Source: a virus
Direction: 5' to 3' (one strand)
Virus record (IMG/VR): IMGVR_UViG_3300024358_000009
Location: 124,001 to 188,000 of that record
DNA length: 64,000 bases
Positions 46,914-54,680 of this stretch are shown piece after piece. The translations under genes and the position numbers were made by a program. The notes beneath the pieces were generated by a model that worked only from the letters and a program-made list of their open reading frames with translations, was not told the DNA's origin and did no database searches. Every line of letters starts with the position of its first letter. The stretch's first letter is position 1.

Positions 46914-47400
46914 AAAGACATATTAATCTTTTTCTATTAGAGTCAATAGATATTTTTTCAAAAGTTGGTTTTATTTCAAACCATTTCAATAATGTATTTT
47001 CATCTATATTATGATGACAGTTATTTGGTTTATTCCACTTATATGGAACTGATATTATAGCTTTGTTAACTATTTTTTTTATTTGATTAAATACTTCTGT
47101 TTGTTTGTTTTTAAAATGTTCAAAAGTTTGTAAACATATTAATAAATCAAATCTTTCTTTAAAATCCCAAGGGGTTTTTGTGCAATCAAAAACATGATTG
47201 ATTTCACTATTATATTTTGAATCTATTCTTGTTGAATTTAAACATAGCGGAAAAGATGAGCAACCTAATTCAAGAACAGACTGAGGACTTAAACTCTTTG
47301 CTAGTTCTATAGCATCATTATAATAATTCCATCTATTTATAAAATATTTATCTTCTAAACACTTTTTATTATAGTCTGCTTTTGTTATAAATTTAATCAT
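46900..47400 (-). CDS. SAM-dependent methyltransferase
   Basis: A 166-residue class I fold: SVLELGCSSFPL (motif I), FDLLICLQTFEHF, AIISVPYKW. Small for the family. Probably modifies a sugar or lipid with the adjacent transferase. Substrate unknown. Confidence 0.7.
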   Translation of the reverse strand: MIKFITKADYNKKCLEDKYFINRWNYYNDAIELAKSLSPQSVLELGCSSFPLCLNSTRIDSKYNSEINHVFDCTKTPWDFKERFDLLICLQTFEHFKNKQTEVFNQIKKIVNKAIISVPYKWNKPNNCHHNIDENTLLKWFEIKPTFEKISIDSNRKRLICLYEFF

Positions 47401-47789
47401 TTTTTAGGAGATTTAGTTTTAATGCCTAATTTTTTATATACATTTCTAGCTTTTGGATTATCATCTATAGCTAATATAATTTTATCTTTTATTGATTGTG
47501 CATGTTTTCTTTTAGACTCTAGCTGATCTTTTGGACTTCCACCAATGTTATTCATCATTAAGCGATTGTATTTCAATCCTGCTTTTTTTAATGATTTAAC
47601 AGTTTCTGATCTATTAGATTCTGGTCTTCCAGTAATCATATATATTTTATGATCTTTTGACAATTCATTTATATAATCAACCATTTTTTTTATTGGATAT
47701 ATACCATTTCTTAAAACGGTATTATCTATATCTACAATAACAACAGAAGATACAGAAAAAAACTGTTTAATTTGGTTTGCAATCGACAT
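47397..47789 (-). CDS. HAD-superfamily phosphatase
   Basis: A 130-residue HAD domain: VVIVDIDNTVLRNG (motif I, DxDxT), YMITGRPESNRSE (motif II) and IILAIDDNPKARNVYK (motif IV). Similar to the phosphatase domain of T4 polynucleotide kinase or sugar phosphatases. All catalytic Asp present. Confidence 0.82.
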   Translation of the reverse strand: MSIANQIKQFFSVSSVVIVDIDNTVLRNGIYPIKKMVDYINELSKDHKIYMITGRPESNRSETVKSLKKAGLKYNRLMMNNIGGSPKDQLESKRKHAQSIKDKIILAIDDNPKARNVYKKLGIKTKSPKK

Positions 47790-47985
47790 TTGTTCTTCCC
47801 ATAGTTATATTTTTTGTTGCAACAACATCCTTATTAGTAAATTCCCATATTAAGCCATTATTTAATATAACTGTAAATATTTTTTCTATCTCAGTACCAT
47901 ATTCAGTTACGAGCCAAATTCTTCCTCTTCCTTTAGGTGTTTCAACTTCTAATTCTTGTCTTGGCTCATATATTACAATTGACAT
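47767..47985 (-). CDS. Hypothetical small protein
   Basis: A 72-residue beta-rich protein (starts MSIVIYEPRQ), overlapping genes on both sides. Family unknown. Confidence 0.6.
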   Translation of the reverse strand: MSIVIYEPRQELEVETPKGRGRIWLVTEYGTEIEKIFTVILNNGLIWEFTNKDVVATKNITMGRTNVDCKPN

Positions 47986-48646
47986 TTTTTATCTCTATTA
48001 AAGAATCTCTCCTGCATAAACTTTGATAAAGTTCTTTATCGCTTGACCATTCTTTACCTGTCCACCATTCAAAGCCATTAAACTGATTTTTATAAAGAGA
48101 ACATTCTTCATAACCGCCCATCATATAATAATAAATACACCCAGATCTTTTTGCTAAAGTGCATTCTATTAGTGTACTTATACTTCCTAAAGATAAAGAC
48201 GGTTTTTCATAATCCCAAGCAAACTGAACACCTATGAATGATTTTTTAAATAGTTTATAACAAACAAATCCTATTAGATTTGATTCATAAAAATATTGTA
48301 TAGTATTTTCTAACATTAATTCATTGTCAAAAACATGTTCACTTATAAAACCTTTTTTAGATTGATATGAATTTGAAATTCTTAAAATATCTTCATTTGA
48401 AGGTTTTCCAATTTGATATTCTATTTTTTTTGCAAGTTTTTTTGTTTTTTTATGGAATTCGATTTTTGAAAGGTTGTATCTGACACTTCGAGATTGAAAC
48501 CAATAATTATCCCAAGGCAACCATCCTTGCTCAAGCAAATCATCAAAGTTATCATTTATATCTGGGTAAGCAAAAATAGGTGTATAAATCAAATCTTGAT
48601 TTGAAACTTTTCCAAAACCATTTATATGATCAAATATAATTTTCAT
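47966..48646 (-). CDS. Arginyl/leucyl-tRNA-protein transferase-like protein
   Basis: A 226-residue protein. The C-terminal half (LSLGSISTLIECTLAKRSG, IYYYMMGGYEECSLYKNQFN, GFEWWTGKEW) follows the ATE/Bpt aminoacyl-transferase pattern (SLGxxxIL..A...G..YvYLGY.i..c..MxYK..F.PxE....xxW), a GNAT-type fold. The N-terminal Cys cluster of ATE is not obvious. It could attach an amino acid to protein N-termini; this is a family-pattern inference. Confidence 0.6.
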   Translation of the reverse strand: MKIIFDHINGFGKVSNQDLIYTPIFAYPDINDNFDDLLEQGWLPWDNYWFQSRSVRYNLSKIEFHKKTKKLAKKIEYQIGKPSNEDILRISNSYQSKKGFISEHVFDNELMLENTIQYFYESNLIGFVCYKLFKKSFIGVQFAWDYEKPSLSLGSISTLIECTLAKRSGCIYYYMMGGYEECSLYKNQFNGFEWWTGKEWSSDKELYQSLCRRDSLIEIKNVNCNI

Positions 48647-48687
48647 AATAAATACTACACCCTAATAAGCGAATAAAATGTTAAAGG
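48646..48687 (+). promoter_or_regulatory. Two-box phage promoter, last copy
   Basis: TAATAAATAC (48646-48655), 19-base gap, GCGAATAAA (48669-48677), ATGTTAAAGGAG. The rightmost example I find, and it sits in a divergent intergenic gap. Confidence 0.55.
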
Positions 48688-48695
48688 AGTAAGTT

Positions 48696-49163
48696 ATGAA
48701 CATATTTGTGTTAGACAAAAACCCAAGACAAGCTGCTGAATGGCATGTAAACAAACATGTTGTTAAAATGCCTTTAGAAACGGCTCAAATGCTTTGTACA
48801 GTTCTTAATCAAAATGGAGTTAAAACACCTTATAAATCAACTCATGTCAAACACCCATGCACTATTTGGGCAGGAGAAAGCATGGGTAATTTTGTTTGGT
48901 TATGTGAATTAGGTTTAGAACTTTGTAGAGAATATACTTATCGGTATGAAAAAGTACATAAATGCGAAGCAATAATTAAAGAATGTTTAACATATGCTTG
49001 TAAAGTTCAAAATACTGAAATGACAGAATTTGTTCAAGCTATGCCAAATGAATTAAAGCAAACAAACCCAATAGATGGATATAAGAACTATTATATAAAA
49101 GCAAAATCTCATATTGCTGAATGGAAAAATAGAAATCAACCAAATTGGTATTATTTTGCATAA
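48696..49163 (+). CDS. Conserved phage protein, pyrimidine-dimer glycosylase-like
   Basis: A 155-residue protein with the phage-conserved start MNIFVLDKNPRQAAEWHVNK, HVVKMPLETAQML, and a C-terminal aromatic AEWKNRNQPNWYY. Proteins with this start are often labelled pyrimidine-dimer DNA glycosylase-like; the evidence for activity is thin. Confidence 0.7.
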   Translation: MNIFVLDKNPRQAAEWHVNKHVVKMPLETAQMLCTVLNQNGVKTPYKSTHVKHPCTIWAGESMGNFVWLCELGLELCREYTYRYEKVHKCEAIIKECLTYACKVQNTEMTEFVQAMPNELKQTNPIDGYKNYYIKAKSHIAEWKNRNQPNWYYFA

Positions 49164-49169
49164 AACCCC

Positions 49170-49436
49170 CATTATCTCCTAGATATTCTAAGAGATTTAA
49201 TTAAAACAGAGCCTTTTACCATAAGCCTCTACAGGGTGAATAGTAAATAGATTTGTAAAATCATCTAGGTTTGAGCGGACAGGGGGTAAGTCCATTCTCA
49301 ATTTTTGATTTACTATTACTTCTCTGCTCCATGTTGGTTTGGCTACCAACCAGAACCCTTGGGGTATTTACCCTTCGGTGATAAGCTTATTCCGGTGTAG
49401 GAATGGTCGAAAGAACCGGACATTTGAGTTTTTATT
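49170..49436 (+). ncRNA. Candidate structured non-coding RNA D
   Basis: No gene in 347 bases, and base composition less AT-rich than around it. A ten-pair long-range stem AATAGTAAAT (49239-49248)/ATTTACTATT (49308-49317) encloses TTGAG-c-GGAC...GTCC-att-CTCAA (49271-49301). Downstream follow GTTGGT/ACCAAC (49333-49350), GGGTA/TACCC (49362-49373) and TCCGGT/ACCGGA (49391-49420), then a T-rich run. Class not recognised. Confidence 0.5.
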
Positions 49437-49510
49437 TAACGCCATTACCTTTTGCTTATCGTCTGATAAAAGTATGTTAGAATGATACGCATTAAAAAGC
49501 GTGGTGCAAC

Positions 49511-50017
49511 ATGAAAAAAATAGCAGAAACAAAAATCGCCTTAAAAAGAAATATAGTTGATTTAGTCAGAATAGAAGAAGATTCAAATCTAATAGAAGAT
49601 CCTGATTTTGGGGTTTTAAAAACAAATAACGGCTGGAAAGAACAAGAATTTATTGATTATGTTAGAAAAAAGAATACATCTATATATATTTGTCAAGTTA
49701 GCAATACTATAATTGGATTTATTGCTTTTTCAAAAGAAGATGATTTTTTAATAATAAATAAATTAGTTATAGATCCAGTTTTAAGAAAAAACGGATTTGG
49801 TTCTACATTACTTAATTTTGTTGAAAATTTAAACTTTTCAAAAATAATTGCTTATGTTAAAGAAAATGATATGGAAAGTATAACTTTCTTTAAAAATAGA
49901 GGTTTTAAAGGAAAATTAAAGTTTGATTACTTTGGAAAAGATAAAGACGCAATAGTTTTTGAAAGAGAAACAAATGAAGAAAAAAAGTCAAAATCTGGCA
50001 AAAGGAAAAATGGTTAA
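49511..50017 (+). CDS. GNAT-family N-acetyltransferase
   Basis: A 168-residue protein: IIGFIAFSKED strand, then LVIDPVLRKNGFGSTLLNF (acetyl-CoA loop motif A) and the FFKNRGFK end. GNAT fold is clear, substrate unknown. Starts at an ATG after a 20-base A/G-poor leader. Confidence 0.8.
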   Translation: MKKIAETKIALKRNIVDLVRIEEDSNLIEDPDFGVLKTNNGWKEQEFIDYVRKKNTSIYICQVSNTIIGFIAFSKEDDFLIINKLVIDPVLRKNGFGSTLLNFVENLNFSKIIAYVKENDMESITFFKNRGFKGKLKFDYFGKDKDAIVFERETNEEKKSKSGKRKNG

Positions 50018-50156
50018 TTGTCTTGGTTGGTGTAACAAAATGTTTTTTTCTATAGATCCAATAAACATAAGATTTTGCAATAAGTGTAAAGACAAAAGAA
50101 GAGATATGGTTTTATCAAAATTTGAAACAAAAGAATTAAAAATAAACAATGATTAA
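50010..50156 (+). CDS. CLGWC zinc-finger microprotein 2
   Basis: A 48-residue protein: NCLGWCNKMFFSIDP and CNKCKDK, the same layout as the gene at 40604. Starts inside the acetyltransferase end with AAAAGGAA upstream and overlaps the next gene by 8 bases. Confidence 0.65.
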   Translation: MVNCLGWCNKMFFSIDPINIRFCNKCKDKRRDMVLSKFETKELKINND

Positions 50157-50454
50157 TTTTTTAAAATCAATATTCTTTGGAACTCCAAGATCAGGAAAAT
50201 GGTCATCGTTAAGAGATAAACTTATAAAAGAAAGCGGTGAGTGCTTGTCGTGCGGAGTAAAAAAGGAACTTACTTGTCATCACATAATACCATTTAGCAT
50301 AGATAAAACTTTAGAGCTTGAAGAATCTAATTTGGTAGTTTTATGCGAAACATGTCATTTTGTTTTTGGGCATTTGAAAAGCTGGAAATCATATAATAAA
50401 AATGTTATAAAAGACTGTAGAGATTATAGGTTAAAAGTGGAGTATCGACCATGA
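50149..50454 (+). CDS. HNH endonuclease
   Basis: A 101-residue protein: CLSCGVKKELTCHHIIPF (His-His of HNH with the first CxxC) and NLVVLCETCHFVFGHL (Asn and second CxxC). Complete minimal HNH domain. May be a free-standing homing enzyme or packaging-associated nickase. Confidence 0.82.
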   Translation: MINFLKSIFFGTPRSGKWSSLRDKLIKESGECLSCGVKKELTCHHIIPFSIDKTLELEESNLVVLCETCHFVFGHLKSWKSYNKNVIKDCRDYRLKVEYRP

Positions 50455-50816
50455 GCGAACCAGTACCTGGTATATTTCAAAAAGCTGTTAATTTTACAAA
50501 AGCAGTTGTTAAACATGCAGCTACTGGATTTCAGCGTGTTCCATTAAATGTATTTCATGACAGAATGAATATATGTAACTCTTGCGAAAATAAAACTCCA
50601 GAAGGAACATGCAAGCTATGTGGTTGTTTTTTAAATATCAAAAATACATGGGCTTCTGAAAAATGCCCTGCTGGAAAATGGGATATATTTAATGCTCCTA
50701 TTCCACAAAATATAGCAGGACAGGTTAATCAAGTTAATCAAGCACAACCAAAACAAGGTGGTTGCGGATGCAATAAAAGCGCTGTTAATTTTAGTAACCC
50801 AATAGGTCCAACTTAA
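50451..50816 (+). CDS. Cys-rich zinc-binding phage protein
   Basis: A 121-residue protein: MNICNSCENKTPEGTCKLC, then ASEKCPAGKWD and a GGCGCNKS tail. The C..C..C..C..KCPxGKW layout recurs in small phage proteins of unknown role. Gln/Asn-rich linker near the C-terminus. Confidence 0.7.
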   Translation: MSEPVPGIFQKAVNFTKAVVKHAATGFQRVPLNVFHDRMNICNSCENKTPEGTCKLCGCFLNIKNTWASEKCPAGKWDIFNAPIPQNIAGQVNQVNQAQPKQGGCGCNKSAVNFSNPIGPT

Positions 50817-50829
50817 ACAAGCAAATAAT

Positions 50830-50859
50830 CCTCTAGTATAGTGTATTTAATACTAGGGG
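50830..50859 (+). promoter_or_regulatory. Hairpin sequestering a ribosome site
   Basis: CCTCTAGTAT (50830-50839) pairs over ten positions (one G-U) with ATACTAGGGG (50850-50859). The GGGG part is the ribosome site of the nuclease gene at 50864, so the stem would hide it. Such stems restrain several T4 homing-endonuclease genes. Confidence 0.6.
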
Positions 50860-50863
50860 TATT

Positions 50864-51247
50864 ATGTCTAGAAAAGCATATAATAATTCAACAGTCGGAG
50901 AAATATCTGGTAAATATTGGGCTTTAGCTAAAAAAAACGCAAAAAAAAGAAATATAGAATTTAATATAACTAAAGAAGAAGCTTGGGATATTTTCCTAAA
51001 ACAAAATAGAAGATGTATTTACACAGGAATAAAAATAACTCATTTAAAATATTTATGCAGAAAAAACGGTAAAGAAATTTATCATTTAGGAACTGCTTCT
51101 ATGGATAGAATAGATAATGATTTAGGATACACTAAGGAAAATATTCAATGGGTTCACAAGGATGTAAATGCGATGAAATCTAATTTTAAGGAAAAATATT
51201 TCTTAAAAATTTGTAAACTTATAGTTAGGAGATTGTTATGCCATTAA
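50864..51247 (+). CDS. HNH-like phage endonuclease
   Basis: A 127-residue protein: CIYTGIKITH, then TASMDRIDNDLGYTKENIQW and VNAMKSNF. This matches a phage HNH-like group (SlDRID...GYt..Niqwv...N.mK). Metal-binding Cys partly retained. Translation may be repressed by the hairpin upstream. Confidence 0.75.
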   Translation: MSRKAYNNSTVGEISGKYWALAKKNAKKRNIEFNITKEEAWDIFLKQNRRCIYTGIKITHLKYLCRKNGKEIYHLGTASMDRIDNDLGYTKENIQWVHKDVNAMKSNFKEKYFLKICKLIVRRLLCH

Positions 51248-51747
51248 AAAAATGCAGCGACAATGGTAAAAACGGTTGGAAATGGGGCGATCAAGGCAAA
51301 TGCTATACTGGCAAAGAGGGAAAGAATCAAGCTATTAAACAAGGCGTGGCTATTGAAGGGCCAGAAAAGTTTGCAAAAATTATGCGTGAAAAAGCTGCTG
51401 AATGGGCTGGAAAAAGTCTTTACGATAGTTTAAGTGATGATGAAAAGGAATTAGCTAATGCATTGCTTTCTCTTGCTGAAAAAATTGGTCCTTTAGATAA
51501 AGGCGAAGGTATTTGGGTTGGTTATGAGGGCGCTTCTACTAACTCAACAAAAGATATTGGCGTAAAATGCGGTAATTGTGCGTTACATAAATCTGAAAAT
51601 GCATGTGCTATTTTAGATCAAGAAATAGAAATGGACGGAGCATGTAGATTTGCTGTAATACCACCAGGACTTGTTAAAACTAAACAGATAAATAAAGACA
51701 TAGAGGAATATTTGAATGAGGATTCTAACGGAAAATCCACTTCTTAA
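51238..51747 (+). CDS. Phage protein with C-terminal Cys motif
   Basis: A 169-residue protein (starts MPLKKCSDNG). KWGDQGKCYTGKEGKNQAIK near the start is a motif I associate with phage prohead-protease-linked or structural open frames; the end has KCGNCALH and ACAILD. Function uncertain. Overlaps both neighbours. Confidence 0.6.
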   Translation: MPLKKCSDNGKNGWKWGDQGKCYTGKEGKNQAIKQGVAIEGPEKFAKIMREKAAEWAGKSLYDSLSDDEKELANALLSLAEKIGPLDKGEGIWVGYEGASTNSTKDIGVKCGNCALHKSENACAILDQEIEMDGACRFAVIPPGLVKTKQINKDIEEYLNEDSNGKSTS

Positions 51748-52207
51748 GACAAAATGCAATTTTATAAACATAAAAGAAGGTAGAAAAATAGCAAGAAGAC
51801 TTGTTGTTTTTATACAAGATTTTAATAAAAAAAATAAGAATAAAGCAGCTGGAATAGCTGCTAATCAGCTTGGAATTAATGCTTCTGTAGTAGTTGTTTT
51901 AATAAAAAATAAACCGCTAATTTTGATAAATCCAGTAATTACAGATTTTTCAAAATCAAAGTTTGCTCATGAAGAAGAGTGTTTAAGTTTTCCAGATCAA
52001 AGACTCACCGTTTTTAGACATGATTGGATAAAAGTAAAATCTGATTATTCAAAAGAAGAAATGTTTTTTGGTCAACTTGAAAACATGGATATAAACAAAA
52101 CAAATCTTTTTGAATCGGCTTTAATACAACATGAAATAGCTCATCTTTTTGGTAAAACAATTCATGATTTTCAATGGGAAAATTCACCAAGTCCTAGAGA
52201 ATGGTAA
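51716..52207 (+). CDS. def: Peptide deformylase
   Basis: A 163-residue metalloenzyme that removes formyl from nascent proteins. The three motifs are present: GIAANQLG (GxGxAAxQ variant), EECLSFP (EGCLS variant, metal Cys) and QHEIAHLFG (HExxH; the usual D is A). Intact in length. Phage deformylases are known from marine phages, where they are thought to aid host photosystem or phage protein turnover. Confidence 0.85.
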   Translation: MRILTENPLLKTKCNFINIKEGRKIARRLVVFIQDFNKKNKNKAAGIAANQLGINASVVVVLIKNKPLILINPVITDFSKSKFAHEEECLSFPDQRLTVFRHDWIKVKSDYSKEEMFFGQLENMDINKTNLFESALIQHEIAHLFGKTIHDFQWENSPSPREW

Positions 52208-52383
52208 TGTTTAATTTTAAAGTAAAAACAGCAGAAGAAAATAATGACATTACTTTGTTTATAAATAAACATTCTTATAAATTAAACATAAGTGATTTAT
52301 ATGAGTTTATAACAGATTTAAACAAAGCAAAGTTTGATTTTTTAAGAAAAAAACAAAACACCGAAATAGACAAACCATCTTAA
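52207..52383 (+). CDS. Hypothetical small protein
   Basis: A 58-residue protein from the ATG at 52207 (MFNFKVKTAE), which overlaps the deformylase stop. Family unknown. Confidence 0.55.
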   Translation: MFNFKVKTAEENNDITLFINKHSYKLNISDLYEFITDLNKAKFDFLRKKQNTEIDKPS

Positions 52384-52418
52384 AATTTCTATAATGACTT
52401 CATAACGGAGGCAATGTT

Positions 52419-52697
52419 ATGAAGACACATTATGCAAAAAGAAATGGTAGAACTGGTCAAAAGTTTGATACATCAATCGAAAGCATTTTATATCAAATAC
52501 TTCCAGACGATTGCCTATTAACTAAAAATGAAATACAAGAAAAGTTAAATTTATACTTTAAGCAAAAACCATCTGAATCAATTGGTCGTTTTGGATCAAA
52601 AGAGTTAGACTCTTGTATATTCAATTTGTGTCAAAAAGGTTATCTAAAAGAAATTTTTGGCATAAAGTTAGAGAAGTTCATTAAAACATTGTCATAA
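52419..52697 (+). CDS. Hypothetical protein
   Basis: A 92-residue helical protein (starts MKTHYAKRNG) with an ACGGAGG site; winged-helix-like pattern but no clear family. Confidence 0.6.
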   Translation: MKTHYAKRNGRTGQKFDTSIESILYQILPDDCLLTKNEIQEKLNLYFKQKPSESIGRFGSKELDSCIFNLCQKGYLKEIFGIKLEKFIKTLS

Positions 52698-52739
52698 AAA
52701 AAAGTGTATTTAATAGCAGTCTCAATATAGGAGTCTGCT

Positions 52740-52913
52740 ATGTCCGTATACTATGAAATATGGGGCATTCTCCCAGACAAAAAGAAAAGGTCTTTAATAA
52801 TGACCTATGAAGAAGATAAATGGCAAAGAGCAGAAAAAAAAGCTGCTAGACTTATTGAAATGGAAATGTCTGGGGTTGTTTTGCTAGAAAAGAAGACGAA
52901 TGAAAAAGATTAA
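52740..52913 (+). CDS. Hypothetical small basic protein
   Basis: A 57-residue protein (starts MSVYYEIWGI), TAGGAG upstream, overlapping the next gene by 14 bases. Family unknown. Confidence 0.6.
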   Translation: MSVYYEIWGILPDKKKRSLIMTYEEDKWQRAEKKAARLIEMEMSGVVLLEKKTNEKD

Positions 52914-53952
52914 TATAGTATGTCCAGTTAACCAACTTGGATATGGAATAGTATCTACGAACATAGTTAAAGAAATTGCTAAAAAGCTCGATGTTTTTTT
53001 ATGGCCAATAGGACAAATAGACAAATCTATAAATGATTATCAATTTTTTGAAGATTTAAATAAAAAGTCTGATTTTTATGATAAAGATGCTTCAAGTTTA
53101 AAAATTTGGCATCAAAATGATTTATCTATGCATCCATCTAAAGGAATTAGAACTGCATTACCAATATTTGAATTAGAGCCACTACAAAAACATGAAGTTC
53201 ATCAAATGAATTGTATGGATATAATTTTTTTGCCAACTCAATGGGCTGTTGATATAGCTATAAACTCTGGTGTTAAAACAAAAATATTTAAAACTCCGTT
53301 TGGTGTTGATCATTCTATTTTTGATAAACCAAAGCAAGCATTAAACAAAAACAAATTTACATTTTTAAATGTTGGTAAATGGGAAATAAGAAAAGGTCAT
53401 GACATTTTAATAAAAGCTTTTCAAAAGGCATTCCCATCTGACAATGATGTTGAACTTATAATGCATTGTGACAATCCGTTTTTAAACGAAGAAGAAAGAA
53501 ATAATTGGGAAAGCTATTATTCTTCTGACAAAAGAATAAAGATTAGCCATAGATTTAAAACACAACAAGAATTATTTGAATTGATGTCATATGCAGATTG
53601 TGGTGTTTTTCCTGCTAGGGCTGAAGGATGGAATATGGAATTAGCAGAAATGCTTTCTATGGGAAAAAATTGTATAGCTACAAATGCTACTGCTCATAAA
53701 GAATTTATAAACAATGAAATATGTGAATTGGTAAATGTAGATAAATTAGTAAAAGCATATGATAATAAATGGTTTTTTGGTCAAGGATATTGGCCAAATC
53801 TTGATGACAATTTTATAAATCAATTTGCAAGTAAAATGATCAAGGTGAAAAACCTTAAAAATAATTTTAATAAAAAGGCATACGATGAAATGAAAAAATT
53901 AACATGGGAAAAAACAGCTTCGTTAATAACGGATTATATTTATGGAAATTAA
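52900..53952 (+). CDS. GT4-like glycosyltransferase
   Basis: A 350-residue GT-B enzyme: N-terminal NIVCPVNQLGYGIVSTN, C-terminal FLNVGKWEIRKGHDILIKAF and the nucleotide-sugar site PARAEGWNMELAEMLSMGK. Full length. Acceptor unknown; one of several transferases in the window. Confidence 0.85.
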   Translation: MKKINIVCPVNQLGYGIVSTNIVKEIAKKLDVFLWPIGQIDKSINDYQFFEDLNKKSDFYDKDASSLKIWHQNDLSMHPSKGIRTALPIFELEPLQKHEVHQMNCMDIIFLPTQWAVDIAINSGVKTKIFKTPFGVDHSIFDKPKQALNKNKFTFLNVGKWEIRKGHDILIKAFQKAFPSDNDVELIMHCDNPFLNEEERNNWESYYSSDKRIKISHRFKTQQELFELMSYADCGVFPARAEGWNMELAEMLSMGKNCIATNATAHKEFINNEICELVNVDKLVKAYDNKWFFGQGYWPNLDDNFINQFASKMIKVKNLKNNFNKKAYDEMKKLTWEKTASLITDYIYGN

Positions 53953-54358
53953 AGAATTGTCATTAAATGATATATACAATGGCTATTCTGATTGCCTTAA
54001 AGAAATAGGTGTATTTTTTATAGCTAAAATAGAACTAGAAAGATTTGTTCAATATTTGTTGAAAAAGAACAGCAAAATATTTTGTTTTTATATTAATAAC
54101 ATAGTAGCTGGAACTATAACTATAGATTTATTTTCTAAAAAAAATAAAAATAGTTGCTATATTACAAATCTTTGTGTTCAAAAAAAATACAGAGGACAAA
54201 ATATATCTTATGAACTATTAGAACATTGTTATAATTTTGCAAAAGATAACATGTGCCATGAATTGTGTTTACATTGTGAATCAAATATGATTTCTTTTTA
54301 TGAAAAGAACGGATTTTTTTGTGAAGGAAATTGTATGAGGAGAAAAATAAATGTCTGA
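53942..54358 (+). CDS. GNAT-family N-acetyltransferase
   Basis: A 138-residue GNAT: IVAGTITIDLF, TNLCVQKKYRGQNISYELL (acetyl-CoA loop) and MISFYEKNGFF. Overlaps the glycosyltransferase by 11 bases, so it may acetylate an aminosugar or be a protein acetyltransferase. Confidence 0.8.
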   Translation: MEIKELSLNDIYNGYSDCLKEIGVFFIAKIELERFVQYLLKKNSKIFCFYINNIVAGTITIDLFSKKNKNSCYITNLCVQKKYRGQNISYELLEHCYNFAKDNMCHELCLHCESNMISFYEKNGFFCEGNCMRRKINV

Positions 54359-54680
54359 TTTATCTTCTATAACTTTTTTCTTAGACAAAGAAGATGTTTA
54401 CTGTAAAGTTAACCTAGAAACACTAGAAAATAATAAGGACGAGCTTGATTTAATAAAAAGAACTGGCGACTTTTTTGCTTTATTAAGTGTTGGGGCTTTA
54501 AAGCCAGTTATAGTTCATGCTTTAGCAGAGTATGGAATATTAACAAACAATAAAAGAATGACAGAAAATATATTAATTTCCTTTGAACAATCTTTGAAAA
54601 GAATATCAAACCAAAACGAAACAAGGGAAAGGCCAGTAGTATTACCAACTGAAGCTTTTTTAATAAAGGAAAAACAATGA
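54351..54680 (+). CDS. Hypothetical protein
   Basis: A 109-residue helical protein (starts MSDLSSITFF), ATGA-type overlaps on both sides. Family unknown. Confidence 0.6.
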   Translation: MSDLSSITFFLDKEDVYCKVNLETLENNKDELDLIKRTGDFFALLSVGALKPVIVHALAEYGILTNNKRMTENILISFEQSLKRISNQNETRERPVVLPTEAFLIKEKQ

